Below are positions 53,659 to 62,515 of a DNA stretch of 64,000 nucleotides, piece by piece. Both the position numbers and the translations under genes were made by a program. Source of the stretch: CBDUXT01 sp965371245 (GTDB lineage: Bacteria > Planctomycetota > Phycisphaerae > UBA1845). Every line of letters begins with the position of its first letter. The stretch's first letter is position 1. The stretch is taken from contig CBDUXT010000007.1 of NCBI GenBank assembly GCA_965371245.1, forward strand, positions 31,658 to 95,657, read 5' to 3'. The notes under the pieces were generated by a model. It was not told the DNA's origin and made no database searches. It saw only the letters and a program-made list of their open reading frames with translations.

Positions 53659-54965
53659 TCCAGCCAATGATGGAATCCAAGTGCCGAGCCCGGAATTGTG
53701 TGGCACCGGCATCCTGCCGCCGGCCTCGTTCTTTCCCGCGCAAACTGGTCTTGTGCGGCGCCGGCGTCATGGTGTTGGGATCAAGCGCGAGGCTGATCGG
53801 AGCGGTCCGGTCCAACCCTGGGCAACATGCCGGTTCCACACAGGCCGTGACCCTAAAGACGGTGACCGATGACGCACGCGCGGGCGATCTGGTTTCGCTC
53901 TCGACAAGCCGGGGCGCGGTGCTGCGCGGCGAAGACGGGAGCGAGCGCAAGATACCGCTGGAGGAGTTGGTCCGACTCACGACGGGCGTATCGGTGATCG
54001 CGCCGAGCCGGTCGGAGTCTTCCGTGACGCTCACGAACGGCGATGTGCTCATCGGCCGGCTGCGCAGCGGCCAAGAGGACTACGTTACGCTTGAAACCGT
54101 CGATTTTGGACGTGTGGCCGTGTCCCTCGATCTGATCGAGCGAATCGGTTCGCCCCAGGCCAACTCGGCGTCATACCGCGAGTCCGTTCAGTGGATGAAC
54201 CGTGAGCCGTCATCCGAGGAAGATCGCGTCCTGCTGACCAATGGCGACAAGGTCCGCGGGTTCGTGACGGCCATCGGAGACCAGGGCGTTGCGATTGAGA
54301 CCGCCTCCGGCGAGACCACCATCGCATCTCGTCTGGTTGTGGCCGTGCGCATGTCGCCGCAACCGGCGGTCGCACCGGCATCGCCCTACTTCCTTGTCAC
54401 CGTCCGAAACAGCGGTCGCCTGACTGCGACGGCGCTGGAGTGGGTGGACGGAGTCGTTGAGCTACAGACCGTCAGCAGTGGCACCGTCGAGATCGAGGCG
54501 GAGCGCATCGTCGAGGTTGAGGTTTTCGGGGGCCGTTGGGTCTGGCTCTCGAGTCTGCACCCGATCGCCTACGAACACGTGCCAATGCTCTCGCTGGGCT
54601 TTGGCTATGTGACCGACCGCAATGTACTGGGCGGCAGGCTCTCGGTCGGGGGAAAATCGTATGCACACGGGCTGGGCGTTCACAGCCGTGCAAGCATCAC
54701 CTATGACTTGCGCCGAGGGTACCGTCAGTTCGTCACCTTCGTCGGCGTGGACGATGACAGTGGCCGTCTCGCCGACGTGTCCGTTGCGATCATCGTTGAC
54801 GGGAAGCGGCGGTACGAGCGCACGCAGCTTCGTCGCGGTGAGTTGGTCGGCCCCATTCGGCTCGACGTGACAAACGCCCAGCACATCGAACTCCTGGTTG
54901 ATTTCGGTGACAACGGCGACGTTCAAGACCGCCTTGACTGGATCGACGCGGCCCTGGTTCGCTGA
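53655..54965 (+). CDS. Exported NPCBM-domain protein
   Basis: The product is 436 aa from GTG 53655 (overlapping the previous stop); ATG 53667 or 53670 are alternatives. The N-terminus includes CVAPASCRRP, encoded by a decayed copy of the palindromic repeat. The C-terminal 140 residues match an NPCBM (novel putative carbohydrate-binding module): RWVWLSSLHPIAYEHVPM, HGLGVHSRASITYDL and FVGVDDDSGRLADVSVAI. Such modules bind glycans on cell surfaces. It is the last clear gene of the MoxR-led run. Confidence 0.85.
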   Translation: MIQPMMESKCRARNCVAPASCRRPRSFPRKLVLCGAGVMVLGSSARLIGAVRSNPGQHAGSTQAVTLKTVTDDARAGDLVSLSTSRGAVLRGEDGSERKIPLEELVRLTTGVSVIAPSRSESSVTLTNGDVLIGRLRSGQEDYVTLETVDFGRVAVSLDLIERIGSPQANSASYRESVQWMNREPSSEEDRVLLTNGDKVRGFVTAIGDQGVAIETASGETTIASRLVVAVRMSPQPAVAPASPYFLVTVRNSGRLTATALEWVDGVVELQTVSSGTVEIEAERIVEVEVFGGRWVWLSSLHPIAYEHVPMLSLGFGYVTDRNVLGGRLSVGGKSYAHGLGVHSRASITYDLRRGYRQFVTFVGVDDDSGRLADVSVAIIVDGKRRYERTQLRRGELVGPIRLDVTNAQHIELLVDFGDNGDVQDRLDWIDAALVR

Positions 54966-55134
54966 CAGCCGCGACGTTGCAGCGAGACCACGCGGGTCGA
55001 GCGATTCGCAACCGATGCCAATCGGTTTTCCTCGGCTTTGCCTCTCATGGGGGTCCTCAGCGTCCTTGTTTCCCCAGTCGTCTCGTCCTCCGAGGGTTCT
55101 TCCTCCGCAAATCCGGGGCTCTCGACCGCAAGCC

Positions 55135-55159
55135 GCCTTTTTCTCCCTTGAAAAAAGGC
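55135..55159 (+). terminator. Possible terminator-like hairpin
   Basis: GCCTTTTT and AAAAAAGGC form a short A/T-rich stem after the NPCBM gene and before the protease. It is weak because the stem has few GC pairs and there is no clean T-run after it. A terminator or leader feature is possible. Confidence 0.3.
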
Positions 55160-55370
55160 AATGGATCGCGTACCTTCGTACGAGCCGGTGCTTGGGCGGA
55201 CTAGCCGTTTTGGGGCAAGAGAGGTTCAAGCGGCTTGTGACGTATTTCTTGTTGAGCGAGTGAGTCAATCTTTGGCGTGTGGTTGCACGGGCGCACGGCG
55301 CCGGCCGCGAATGTCGAAACACGACGTCCAGCCAAGGCGCTTCCGCGCGGCGCTCCCTCGCCGATCAAGG

Positions 55371-57980
55371 ATGGTTCTGTTGGGGAATCGGATGATGATG
55401 AGTGGTGGGTTCTTGCGACTCGGCGTTGCGTTCAGTTTCTGGATGTGTGTGGGGATACCCGCGGCGCTTCACGCGCAGGCGCCGCCCGGTGGCGCCGACG
55501 TTGTCGCGCTTCGCGCGCGGTCGCGGGCACTGACCGCACGGTTCACCCAGGGGCATGCCGACGCGGTTCAATGGGCGGCTCGTCAGGGGATCGCGAACCT
55601 CAGACGCACACAAGCCGATGGGACCGTATCCGAGCTGATGATACTGGAGAACGGCCGCCCGATCTTCTACATCACCGAGAACGCTAACGCAGCGGACACT
55701 GTTTCCGCTGACGAAATCCAGACCGGTGGTGCCACGGGTCTGGACCTCGACGGAGACGGAGTGGGCCTACACATCTGGGACAGCGGGGCTCTTCTGACCA
55801 CGCACCAGGAGTTGACCGGACGGGTCACGTTGGGCGAGTCCGTTCCTACGTCCAACCACTCGACGCACGTGGCTGGAACGATGATGGCGAGTGGTGTCAA
55901 CGCTAGTGCCAGGGGCATGGCCCCGATGGCGACGATCAAGTCGTATGATTTCGCCAACGACAGCGCCGAGATGGCCTCGGAAGCTGCGGTCGCTTTGGTT
56001 TCCAACCATTCGTATGGGTTCATCACTGGTTGGATCTTCGCGGATCTTGGGCTGGGGACCGGGGCGGACTGGCACTGGTTCGGTGACGTCAACATCAGTA
56101 CCATCGAAGATCCGGGGTTCGGTCGCTACAGCAGCGGCGCGCGAACTTGGGATCAGATCACCTTCGATGCGCCGTTCTATCTCATCGTGAAGTCAGCCGG
56201 AAACGATCGCAACGATTCCGGACCTTCGGCCGGAACGCTTCATTGGCACGTACAGGGAAACTTCTTCGTCCAGAGTACCGATTCGCATCCGCGCGACGGC
56301 TTTCCCGGCGGGTTTGACTCCATTTCGTATGCTGGTAACGCCAAGAACATTCTCACCGTGGGCGCAGTCTTCGATATCAACGGGGGCTACGCCGGACCCG
56401 GCAGCGTCAACGTGGTAAGCTTCAGCGGTTGGGGGCCGGCCGATGACGGACGCATCAAACCGGACATCGTCGCCAACGGTGTATCGCTTTTTTCCTCCAG
56501 TAATGCGGGCGATACCAGCTATGCCAGTCTTTCCGGAACCTCGATGTCGTCGCCCAATGCGGCCGGAACGATGGGACTGCTGATCCAGCATTATCGTATT
56601 ACGCACGCGGGTGCGGGCCCGCGAGCGGCCACGCTCAAGGGCGTCGTGATCCACACGGCCGACGAGGCGGGCTCCGCGCCGGGTCCGGACTACAGTCACG
56701 GATGGGGATTGCTCAACGCGCGCGCTGCGGCCGACCGAATCGAGCAGGACGCCGCCAACCCCGAGGTGATCCAGGAGCTGCGTCTTGAGCAGGCGGCGGT
56801 GATCGAGCAGATCGTTACATACAACGGGAACGGGCCGCTGAAGGCGACCATCTGTTGGACCGATCCGGCTGGATCGACGGCGCCCTTCCTGGTCGATCCG
56901 TCTCACGTAGCGCTGGTCAACGACCTCGATCTTCGTGTGATCGGTCCCGCAGGGCAGTTTCCGCCTTGGGTGCTCGACGGCGCCAACCCGACCAACCCGG
57001 CCACGACCGGTGACAACGACCGAGACAACGTAGAGGTGATCCTGATTGATACGCCTGCCGCTGGAGATTACACGATCCGGATCACCCACAAGGGGACGCT
57101 CATCAATGGCGCCCAGGACTTCTCGTTGATCCTCTCGGGAACCGATACCGAAACCGCAACCGGCGGCTGCTGCCAGGCCGGCGGCAGCGTCTGCACCAAC
57201 GGTCCGTCCGTCGCCTGTGGGCTGGCCGGGGGAAGCTACCAGGGCGGTGGCACGGTTTGCTTGGGCGACGGCGATGGGAACGGACTGGACGATCTGTGCG
57301 GTTGCCAGCTCGCCGCGGCTCCGGCTGAGTCCGTCTGCTGCCCGGATGCCGGAAACGGGGCAAGCGTGCGGTTCCTCTCGTTTCGGGCCGGAAGCCCGGA
57401 CGCCACGCAGGCGATTCGCGTAACCTTCCTGAGCCTGCCGGCACCGTTTGACGTTTTCAACAGTACATCGATGTGGGTGGGCGAGCCGCGGGCCGTAAGC
57501 GAATTGGGCGGTCAAGCCGATGCGACGCCTCCGACCTTCCAGGCGGCCACGCTCGAATGCGATCCCCTCTCCCTCGATTGGAATGCGCTTGGCGACGTGA
57601 GTGTATACCATCGACTGATTGTGCCCGGCGGGGTGTATCAGGTCGATGCCCTCGATAGCTCCTGCGGAGTGGCGTCGGAGAACTTCTCCGACCCGTTGGT
57701 TCTCGCCACGGCCGCGTGGGGTGACGTAGTGGGTTTGTTCAGCGCCGCCGATGCCGCGTGGACCGCACCCAACGGGGTCGTCGAAGTGACCGCCGACGTT
57801 GTCTCGGTTCTCGATAGGTTTTCCAGTCGGCCCAGCGCTCCGAGCAAGGCCCGCGCGGACGTGCAACCGGACACCCCGGATCTCAAGATCACGATCACCG
57901 ATGTGACACGAGTTCTGGACGCATTCTCCGGTGCGTCGTTTCCCTTCGCGCCCGGTGAGCCACCTTGTGCATCGCCCTAG
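55371..57980 (+). CDS. Secreted subtilisin-family (S8) serine protease
   Basis: The product is about 869 aa; ATG 55371, 55392 or the next Met codons are possible starts. A signal peptide runs to about residue 42 (GIPAALHAQA). The S8 triad is visible: Asp137 (HIWDSGALL), His166 (HSTHVAGTM) and Ser391 (LSGTSMSSPNAAGTMG), with oxyanion Asn in VKSAGNDRND. A proprotein-convertase-like beta domain (ATICWTDPAGS) and a Cys-rich GG-C-C repeat (CCQAGGSVCTNG) follow. A dockerin-like C-terminus with DVVSVLDRFSSRP and DVTRVLDAFSGAS ends it. It is probably surface-attached and degrades extracellular protein. Confidence 0.92.
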   Translation: MVLLGNRMMMSGGFLRLGVAFSFWMCVGIPAALHAQAPPGGADVVALRARSRALTARFTQGHADAVQWAARQGIANLRRTQADGTVSELMILENGRPIFYITENANAADTVSADEIQTGGATGLDLDGDGVGLHIWDSGALLTTHQELTGRVTLGESVPTSNHSTHVAGTMMASGVNASARGMAPMATIKSYDFANDSAEMASEAAVALVSNHSYGFITGWIFADLGLGTGADWHWFGDVNISTIEDPGFGRYSSGARTWDQITFDAPFYLIVKSAGNDRNDSGPSAGTLHWHVQGNFFVQSTDSHPRDGFPGGFDSISYAGNAKNILTVGAVFDINGGYAGPGSVNVVSFSGWGPADDGRIKPDIVANGVSLFSSSNAGDTSYASLSGTSMSSPNAAGTMGLLIQHYRITHAGAGPRAATLKGVVIHTADEAGSAPGPDYSHGWGLLNARAAADRIEQDAANPEVIQELRLEQAAVIEQIVTYNGNGPLKATICWTDPAGSTAPFLVDPSHVALVNDLDLRVIGPAGQFPPWVLDGANPTNPATTGDNDRDNVEVILIDTPAAGDYTIRITHKGTLINGAQDFSLILSGTDTETATGGCCQAGGSVCTNGPSVACGLAGGSYQGGGTVCLGDGDGNGLDDLCGCQLAAAPAESVCCPDAGNGASVRFLSFRAGSPDATQAIRVTFLSLPAPFDVFNSTSMWVGEPRAVSELGGQADATPPTFQAATLECDPLSLDWNALGDVSVYHRLIVPGGVYQVDALDSSCGVASENFSDPLVLATAAWGDVVGLFSAADAAWTAPNGVVEVTADVVSVLDRFSSRPSAPSKARADVQPDTPDLKITITDVTRVLDAFSGASFPFAPGEPPCASP

Positions 57981-58048
57981 CGTTGCGCGCGTCATCGAGG
58001 CAGGCCTTGGCTTACCCGGTCGATGTAGCGCGGCTTGCGGGCTGCGCA

Positions 58049-58078
58049 TTGGAGAAGACCGCCCGGTCTTGATACAAT
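58049..58078 (+). promoter_or_regulatory. Promoter with palindromic spacer before the IPTL-type gene
   Basis: TTGGAG (58049-58054) and TACAAT (58073-58078) sit 18 nt apart. The spacer holds AAGACC-GCCC-GGTCTT (58055-58070), a 6-bp perfect palindrome in the position expected for a repressor operator. The coding start is about 100 bp downstream. Confidence 0.45.
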
Positions 58079-58179
58079 AGGCACGACTGTGCGGGTCAGG
58101 CAACTGACTTGAATTGGAATGGGCCGCCCCTCGTTCCGCTGGTGGGATTCGGGGTGCCGTCTCTGGGTGAGGAGGCACG

Positions 58180-59001
58180 ATGATGAACCGACAAGGCCGC
58201 GCGATGTACTTCGGCGTTGTTTCTTGCGGAGTGATGGGTCTTTGTGCGGGGGCGGCGCAGGCGGGCTCGCACCTCTGGGACATCAACGAAGTTTTCAGTA
58301 ACGCAGACGGTACCATTCAGTTCATCGAACTCTGGGAGGCGGGCGGTTCGCCGCACGAGGTCGGTCTTCCCGGTCTTGTCATGTCGACCAACGCCCACAG
58401 CTTTATCATCCCCGGCGATTCGTTGGAATCGCCGACGACGAACAAGTTCTTCCTTCTCGCCACCGAGGCCTTCGCAGCGCTACCCAATGCGCCGACGCCC
58501 GATGCGATCATTCCCGCCGGGCTGGTGCCTTTTTTTTCGACTGCTGGCGACACGATCCGCTATGAGCCCTGGGATACTCTGACTTTTTTCGGTCTCGTCG
58601 TGGTTCCGACCAACGGAATCCATTCACTCAACTTCGATCTGACCATCGGTGTCAACTCGCCGACGAACTACGCCGGTACGACCGGTTCCGTCGATGCCTC
58701 CGACGGTCCGTTCTGCGGAAACGGTCGTTGTGATCCGGACGAGGACTCGTGCAATTGCCCCGACGATTGCGGAATGCCACCACCGCGAGAGACACCGGGC
58801 TCAACCTGTAGCGATGGGCTGGATAATGACTGCGACGGTTTGATCGATTCCATCGATCCGGATTGCCCGGATCAGCCGATTCCAGCGGTCTCGGGGTGGG
58901 GTCTGATCGTCATGGCGCTGCTTCTGTTGACGGGTCTAAAGATCAGGTTCAGCGGGCGTCGCCTCGATATTCCCGCCGAGCGGCACCACGAAACGGCATG
59001 A
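58180..59001 (+). CDS. Exported protein with IPTL-type C-terminal sorting signal
   Basis: The product is 273 aa (ATG 58180 or 58183; GAGGAGG site). A signal peptide is seen at the start (VVSCGVMGLCAGAAQAG). The mid part is beta-rich with a Ca-type loop (CGNGRCDPDEDSCNCPDDCG). The C-terminus reads IPAVSGWGLIVMALLLLTGL then an Arg-rich end, the layout of an IPTL-CTERM signal that directs proteins to the surface through a rhombosortase- or exosortase-type enzyme. The likely processing enzyme is not in this window. Confidence 0.82.
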   Translation: MMNRQGRAMYFGVVSCGVMGLCAGAAQAGSHLWDINEVFSNADGTIQFIELWEAGGSPHEVGLPGLVMSTNAHSFIIPGDSLESPTTNKFFLLATEAFAALPNAPTPDAIIPAGLVPFFSTAGDTIRYEPWDTLTFFGLVVVPTNGIHSLNFDLTIGVNSPTNYAGTTGSVDASDGPFCGNGRCDPDEDSCNCPDDCGMPPPRETPGSTCSDGLDNDCDGLIDSIDPDCPDQPIPAVSGWGLIVMALLLLTGLKIRFSGRRLDIPAERHHETA

Positions 59002-59068
59002 TTGCTACGCAGCATGCAGCACACGTGCCGTCGGTCACTGCGATTTGGGAAACCACCGCGAGGTAAAC

Positions 59069-59782
59069 GTGAAGCTCTGGCTCGCAACTTCGATGTTTCT
59101 TCTTTGCCTGGAACCGATGCCGGGTTTGGCTGGCACGGAGATGTTGCCGGCGTTCTCACCGCCGGGAAGCCCGCGCCGCACGCCTCAGGGGGATCGGCGC
59201 GCGGGCGATGAGGGGTCGTCGGCGGGTAATGTGTGCACGTGTGCGACGCTCAAGGAACGGGGCGGCTGGTGCGACGCCTGCAAGGTCGGCTACGTGGCGG
59301 CCGTCCGGATTGATTCAGAGGCGTTGTTCCACGCGATTGATGCCCACGGCCACGACATTCGACCGGACTCGTTTCGCTGCACCACTTGTCGCAAGATGAT
59401 TGCATCGGACGGGTTTTGCGGGTCGTGTAAGACCGGCTTCGTCAACGGACAGGCCTATTTTTCCAGGCTCACGTACCTACTGGCGACAGGAACGGTGAGA
59501 CCGGCCGGGAAAATCACATGTGCCAAGTGCCGGACACACCTGAGTAAGCCGGGGTGGTGCGAGCCGTGTGGCGTGGGCATGGTCGGCCACGTGGCCTTTA
59601 AGAACAAAGAGAAATTCTTACGCGCAAAGCTGGCATACGAGGGCTTGCTGGCTGCGGTCGCGACGGTACCGAAGTGCCTGTCGTGCGCGGTTGCCATGGC
59701 CGTCGATCGGTCGTGCCGTCGATGCAAGAAGACCTATCTGCACGGAAAACCCGTCCCCCCAGATCAACGCTCTCGACCGTAG
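59069..59782 (+). CDS. Exported protein with repeated CxxC pairs
   Basis: The product is 237 aa from GTG 59069 (GAGGT site 5 nt upstream). A signal peptide leads (KLWLATSMFLLCLEPMPGLA). Four Cys-x2-Cys modules follow: WCDACKVGYV, CTTCRKMIASDGFCGSCKTG, CAKCRTHLSKPGWCEPCGVG and CLSCAVAMAVDRSCRRCKKT. The spacing suggests repeated zinc ribbons or haem-free redox pairs outside the cytoplasm. The early segment LPAFSPPGSPRRTPQ corresponds in DNA to a decayed palindromic repeat. No family is recognised. Confidence 0.78.
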   Translation: MKLWLATSMFLLCLEPMPGLAGTEMLPAFSPPGSPRRTPQGDRRAGDEGSSAGNVCTCATLKERGGWCDACKVGYVAAVRIDSEALFHAIDAHGHDIRPDSFRCTTCRKMIASDGFCGSCKTGFVNGQAYFSRLTYLLATGTVRPAGKITCAKCRTHLSKPGWCEPCGVGMVGHVAFKNKEKFLRAKLAYEGLLAAVATVPKCLSCAVAMAVDRSCRRCKKTYLHGKPVPPDQRSRP

Positions 59783-59825
59783 TGCCATAAATCTGGCACG
59801 CACGGTCTTGCGGCGTCGAACGAAA

Positions 59826-59860
59826 AAAGGCGGCGGGATCGATTGGATCCCACCGCCTTT
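59826..59860. terminator. Bidirectional intrinsic terminator
   Basis: AAAGGCGGCGGGATC and GATCCCACCGCCTTT form a 15-bp stem with one mismatch and a 5-nt loop. A-runs precede it and T-runs follow, so it can end both the plus-strand CxxC gene and the minus-strand HU gene. This is the clearest terminator in the window. Confidence 0.85.
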
Positions 59861-59924
59861 CATGTATTCTTTGTTCAGCTATTCCGTGGCGTACTTCTTG
59901 AGCAACGCTTCGAAGCGATGCTCG

Positions 59925-60263
59925 CTAGACCATGCTCTTGAGGCCCTTGAGTGCCAGAACCTTGACAACGTTCCGCGCGGGCTTGGCCTTGAACATCATC
60001 TCTTCTTTCGTGAACGGGTTGATACCTCTTCGCGCCTTGGTGGCCGGCTTGCGGACGACCTTGATCTTCATCAAGCCGGGGACGGTGAACGTGCCCGGAC
60101 CGCGTTTGCCAAGGTCTTTCTTGATCATGGTGCCCAGCTCGTCGAACATCGCCGCAACCTGTTTACGCGTTAGTTCCCCGGCTTCCGCCAAGTTGCCGAA
60201 CACCTCCGACTTCGTTCGTGCCTTGACCGAGGATGCACCGGCCTTCTTCTTCTTCTTCGCCAT
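59925..60263 (-). CDS. HU-family DNA-binding protein
   Basis: The product is 112 aa. After a Lys-rich start (MAKKKKKAG), the HU/IHF core begins with KSEVFGNLAEAGELTRKQVA and the DNA-binding arm TKARRGINPFTKEEMMFKAK is present. It is slightly longer than classical HU because of the basic start and the internal GPGTFTVPGLMKIKVV. It compacts DNA in the nucleoid. A candidate -10 (TATATT) lies upstream on the minus strand near 60355-60362. Confidence 0.92.
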   Translation of the reverse strand: MAKKKKKAGASSVKARTKSEVFGNLAEAGELTRKQVAAMFDELGTMIKKDLGKRGPGTFTVPGLMKIKVVRKPATKARRGINPFTKEEMMFKAKPARNVVKVLALKGLKSMV

Positions 60264-60676
60264 CGACGACTCCTTTCACAAATAAACGACTGAATCACGA
60301 ATCATGCGCACGGGAATCTACGGGCGCGCGCAACCGGAAGCAAGCATTTTTCCCTAAAAATATAGTATTTTCGTGCTCCACCCCGAAGTCGTCGGGTGGG
60401 TGGCGCCGGTGCCGTCGGACGACGGTGCCGACTGCGCGCCTCGGCGACCGGGCAAAACCCGTGGTTGAGTCGGGCGCTGGCGCATCGGCCCGACACCCTG
60501 GGCGGCTCGCGCCGGGGGAAACATCCCAACTCGCGCGGGTGGGGCTACGACGGGAGATCCCGCGGTCGCCAACCGCTTCAACAACGCCCACCGGTCGGGA
60601 AGGGCGTCGCGAGGGGGCTTGGCGGCTTTGGGCTCGGACCGCGTTTCCGGCCAAGAACACCTCAAAAACTGCGATA
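60264..60676. other. Intergenic region upstream of HU
   Basis: About 410 bp. The A/T-rich part near 60340-60372 probably contains the HU promoter. CCACCC-type stems near 60385-60405 may end the minus-strand Wzz-like transcript. No gene is seen; the long frames here are shadows. Confidence 0.4.
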
Positions 60677-62512
60677 TCAGGACTGGCGGCGGGGGAAGAG
60701 GGCCGACTGGAGGGCAAGAACGACCACGAAAGCAACGCCGCCTCCAACGCCCGCCGGCCGCCAACGGTCACCAAGGCTCACCGGCCCCTCGTTTGCCGCG
60801 GCCGTGACCAACCGCGCGCCGAGCGCGGCCGCCTCGATGAGGCGTGCCCGCGAATGTTCGAGAAGTGCTCTCTCGGTTTCGGCCAGGTCCGCCTGGATCG
60901 GTTCCAACCGAACCCTGGCATTTTCGGCCTTCAGAACCGCGCGCAGGAAGGCCTCATGGGTTGTGCTGTTCAGATGGAGTTCGTCCTGCAGCGCCAGGAG
61001 TTCATCCACCGTGGCATCGGCGGTATGTCGAGCAGCGTCGAGCTTCTCCTTGGCAGCCGCCAGTGCCGCGTCTCTTCCCTGGACGGCTCGCTGGGCGGCC
61101 TGCACCCTCAACGCCTGGTCGATCCTGTCGATGCGCTCCGTGGATCGCCGACGAAGCCCCCGGCCGCTCTTCAGGGCGATATCGAGCCGGAAGTTCTGCG
61201 GCGTTTCGATGGTGCCCGCGGAGAACTCAAAGCGGTGATGGGCCGCTTCGACGGCGTGAAACCGGCGGACGAGGCTGGATTCGAACACGTGCCGCCGTGC
61301 GGCGTTCCTGGGGTCGGCGAGCGTGGTTCGGACGGCCTCGCGAACCGTCGTCAAGCGCCGACCGGCTTGAAACAGAAACCCGTTGAGTTCCCGGCGGGCT
61401 CGCTGAAACGCGTCCAGGATGTCGCCGGCCATGGGATCGACGTCATGGCGCTTCAGGGCAAGGAAGCGGCGGTCCCACGTTTCCGAGAAGCCGGCGAGCC
61501 CGTCGCGGTAGTCGCGGGCTGCCTGGACCCAGAGGCCTTGGCCGCTCAGTGACGCGCCGATGCTGTTGGCGGCGGCGTCTTGGTCCTCTAAGGCCAGGAA
61601 ATCTTCAACGCTTTGACCGAGCTGTGCAAGTGGGCCGGACGAGGCCTGCCAGACGTTGAGCAGATGCAGCTTGAGCTCTGAAAGCGTAACGGAGAGCTCG
61701 CTGAGGTCTTGCCCGAGCATCGCGTCGCCCTCCAGCGCCCTGCGACGCGCATCGGACGAAACGAGCCCCTGCGTCGGTGTCGGCGCGGCTTGCAACGTGG
61801 CGAGTTCGGTCGAGGTGGCGGCAACGGTTCCGCTGAGCGTAGAAAAGATGCCCCGCAGGTCCCGCCATCGGGCGAGGAGCGTCTCGCGGTGGTTCGATGG
61901 ATCGGTGGCGGGGATGGCCGCGACAGCAGCCTCGACTTCCGCGAGCGCCGCTTCGCCGCGAGCCTGGAGGTCCCTGCGTCGCTGGGACAAGGCGTTCTCG
62001 ATTGCGCCGGGCGTGCGCCGGACCGCATCGGCACGTTCTCGGAGTAGACCCTGAAACCCGTGGACGATGGCGGATGCATGCTCGACCCCCTCGCGCGGGC
62101 TGCTCGCGATGACCGTAACGAGTAACAGACCGGGCGCCGGTGACGTGGCCGTCACGCCGCGCCGCCAGTCCGCGGGTTCGTCTTCGTCCAGGACATGATC
62201 CCAGGCAAAGTCCGCCAGGCTTCTGCGAATCGTGTCGGTTTGTCGAGCGTCTGGGTCGCCTTTCAGGCGAAGGGTCGCGGTGCATCGGTATAGAGATCCG
62301 CCGAAAAAAGCCACGGCGGTCCCGACGCAGACCGCCGTGAGAACGGCGACCGCGAGTCGCGAACCCTGTCGTGATCGCCCAGGCCTGTCGAAGGCGCGGC
62401 CATACTGCCGGCCCGCCTCTGACAGTGCTTGGAGCCCGGAGCCTGATGGCCCATGGGCGACGTTCGACGGCGAGGAGGATGCCTCTTGGGCGGGTCGCTC
62501 GGTTGGTTTCAC
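60677..62512 (-). CDS. Wzz-like membrane protein with long coiled coil
   Basis: The product is 611 aa from GTG 62512. One membrane span near residues 52-72 (AVAVLTAVCVGTAVAFFGG), a long helical, Ala/Arg-rich periplasmic part, and a final span (GGGVAFVVVLALQSALF) give the two-helix layout of Wzz/polysaccharide co-polymerase proteins. The N-terminal LPLR-type motif of Wzz is weak. The start is 3 bp after the aldo/keto reductase stop, so the two are translationally linked. A role in chain-length control of a surface polymer is possible; no glycan genes are nearby. Confidence 0.7.
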   Translation of the reverse strand: MKPTERPAQEASSSPSNVAHGPSGSGLQALSEAGRQYGRAFDRPGRSRQGSRLAVAVLTAVCVGTAVAFFGGSLYRCTATLRLKGDPDARQTDTIRRSLADFAWDHVLDEDEPADWRRGVTATSPAPGLLLVTVIASSPREGVEHASAIVHGFQGLLRERADAVRRTPGAIENALSQRRRDLQARGEAALAEVEAAVAAIPATDPSNHRETLLARWRDLRGIFSTLSGTVAATSTELATLQAAPTPTQGLVSSDARRRALEGDAMLGQDLSELSVTLSELKLHLLNVWQASSGPLAQLGQSVEDFLALEDQDAAANSIGASLSGQGLWVQAARDYRDGLAGFSETWDRRFLALKRHDVDPMAGDILDAFQRARRELNGFLFQAGRRLTTVREAVRTTLADPRNAARRHVFESSLVRRFHAVEAAHHRFEFSAGTIETPQNFRLDIALKSGRGLRRRSTERIDRIDQALRVQAAQRAVQGRDAALAAAKEKLDAARHTADATVDELLALQDELHLNSTTHEAFLRAVLKAENARVRLEPIQADLAETERALLEHSRARLIEAAALGARLVTAAANEGPVSLGDRWRPAGVGGGVAFVVVLALQSALFPRRQS

Positions 62513-62515
62513 CGG

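Noticed and set aside
56193..58316. 707-aa minus-strand frame across the S8 protease
   Set aside because: It is antisense to a protease with a complete Asp/His/Ser triad; a GC-bias shadow.
60233..61552. 439-aa plus-strand frame opposite HU and the Wzz-like gene
   Set aside because: Antisense to two supported genes, with repetitive Arg/Gly/Pro composition and no domain.
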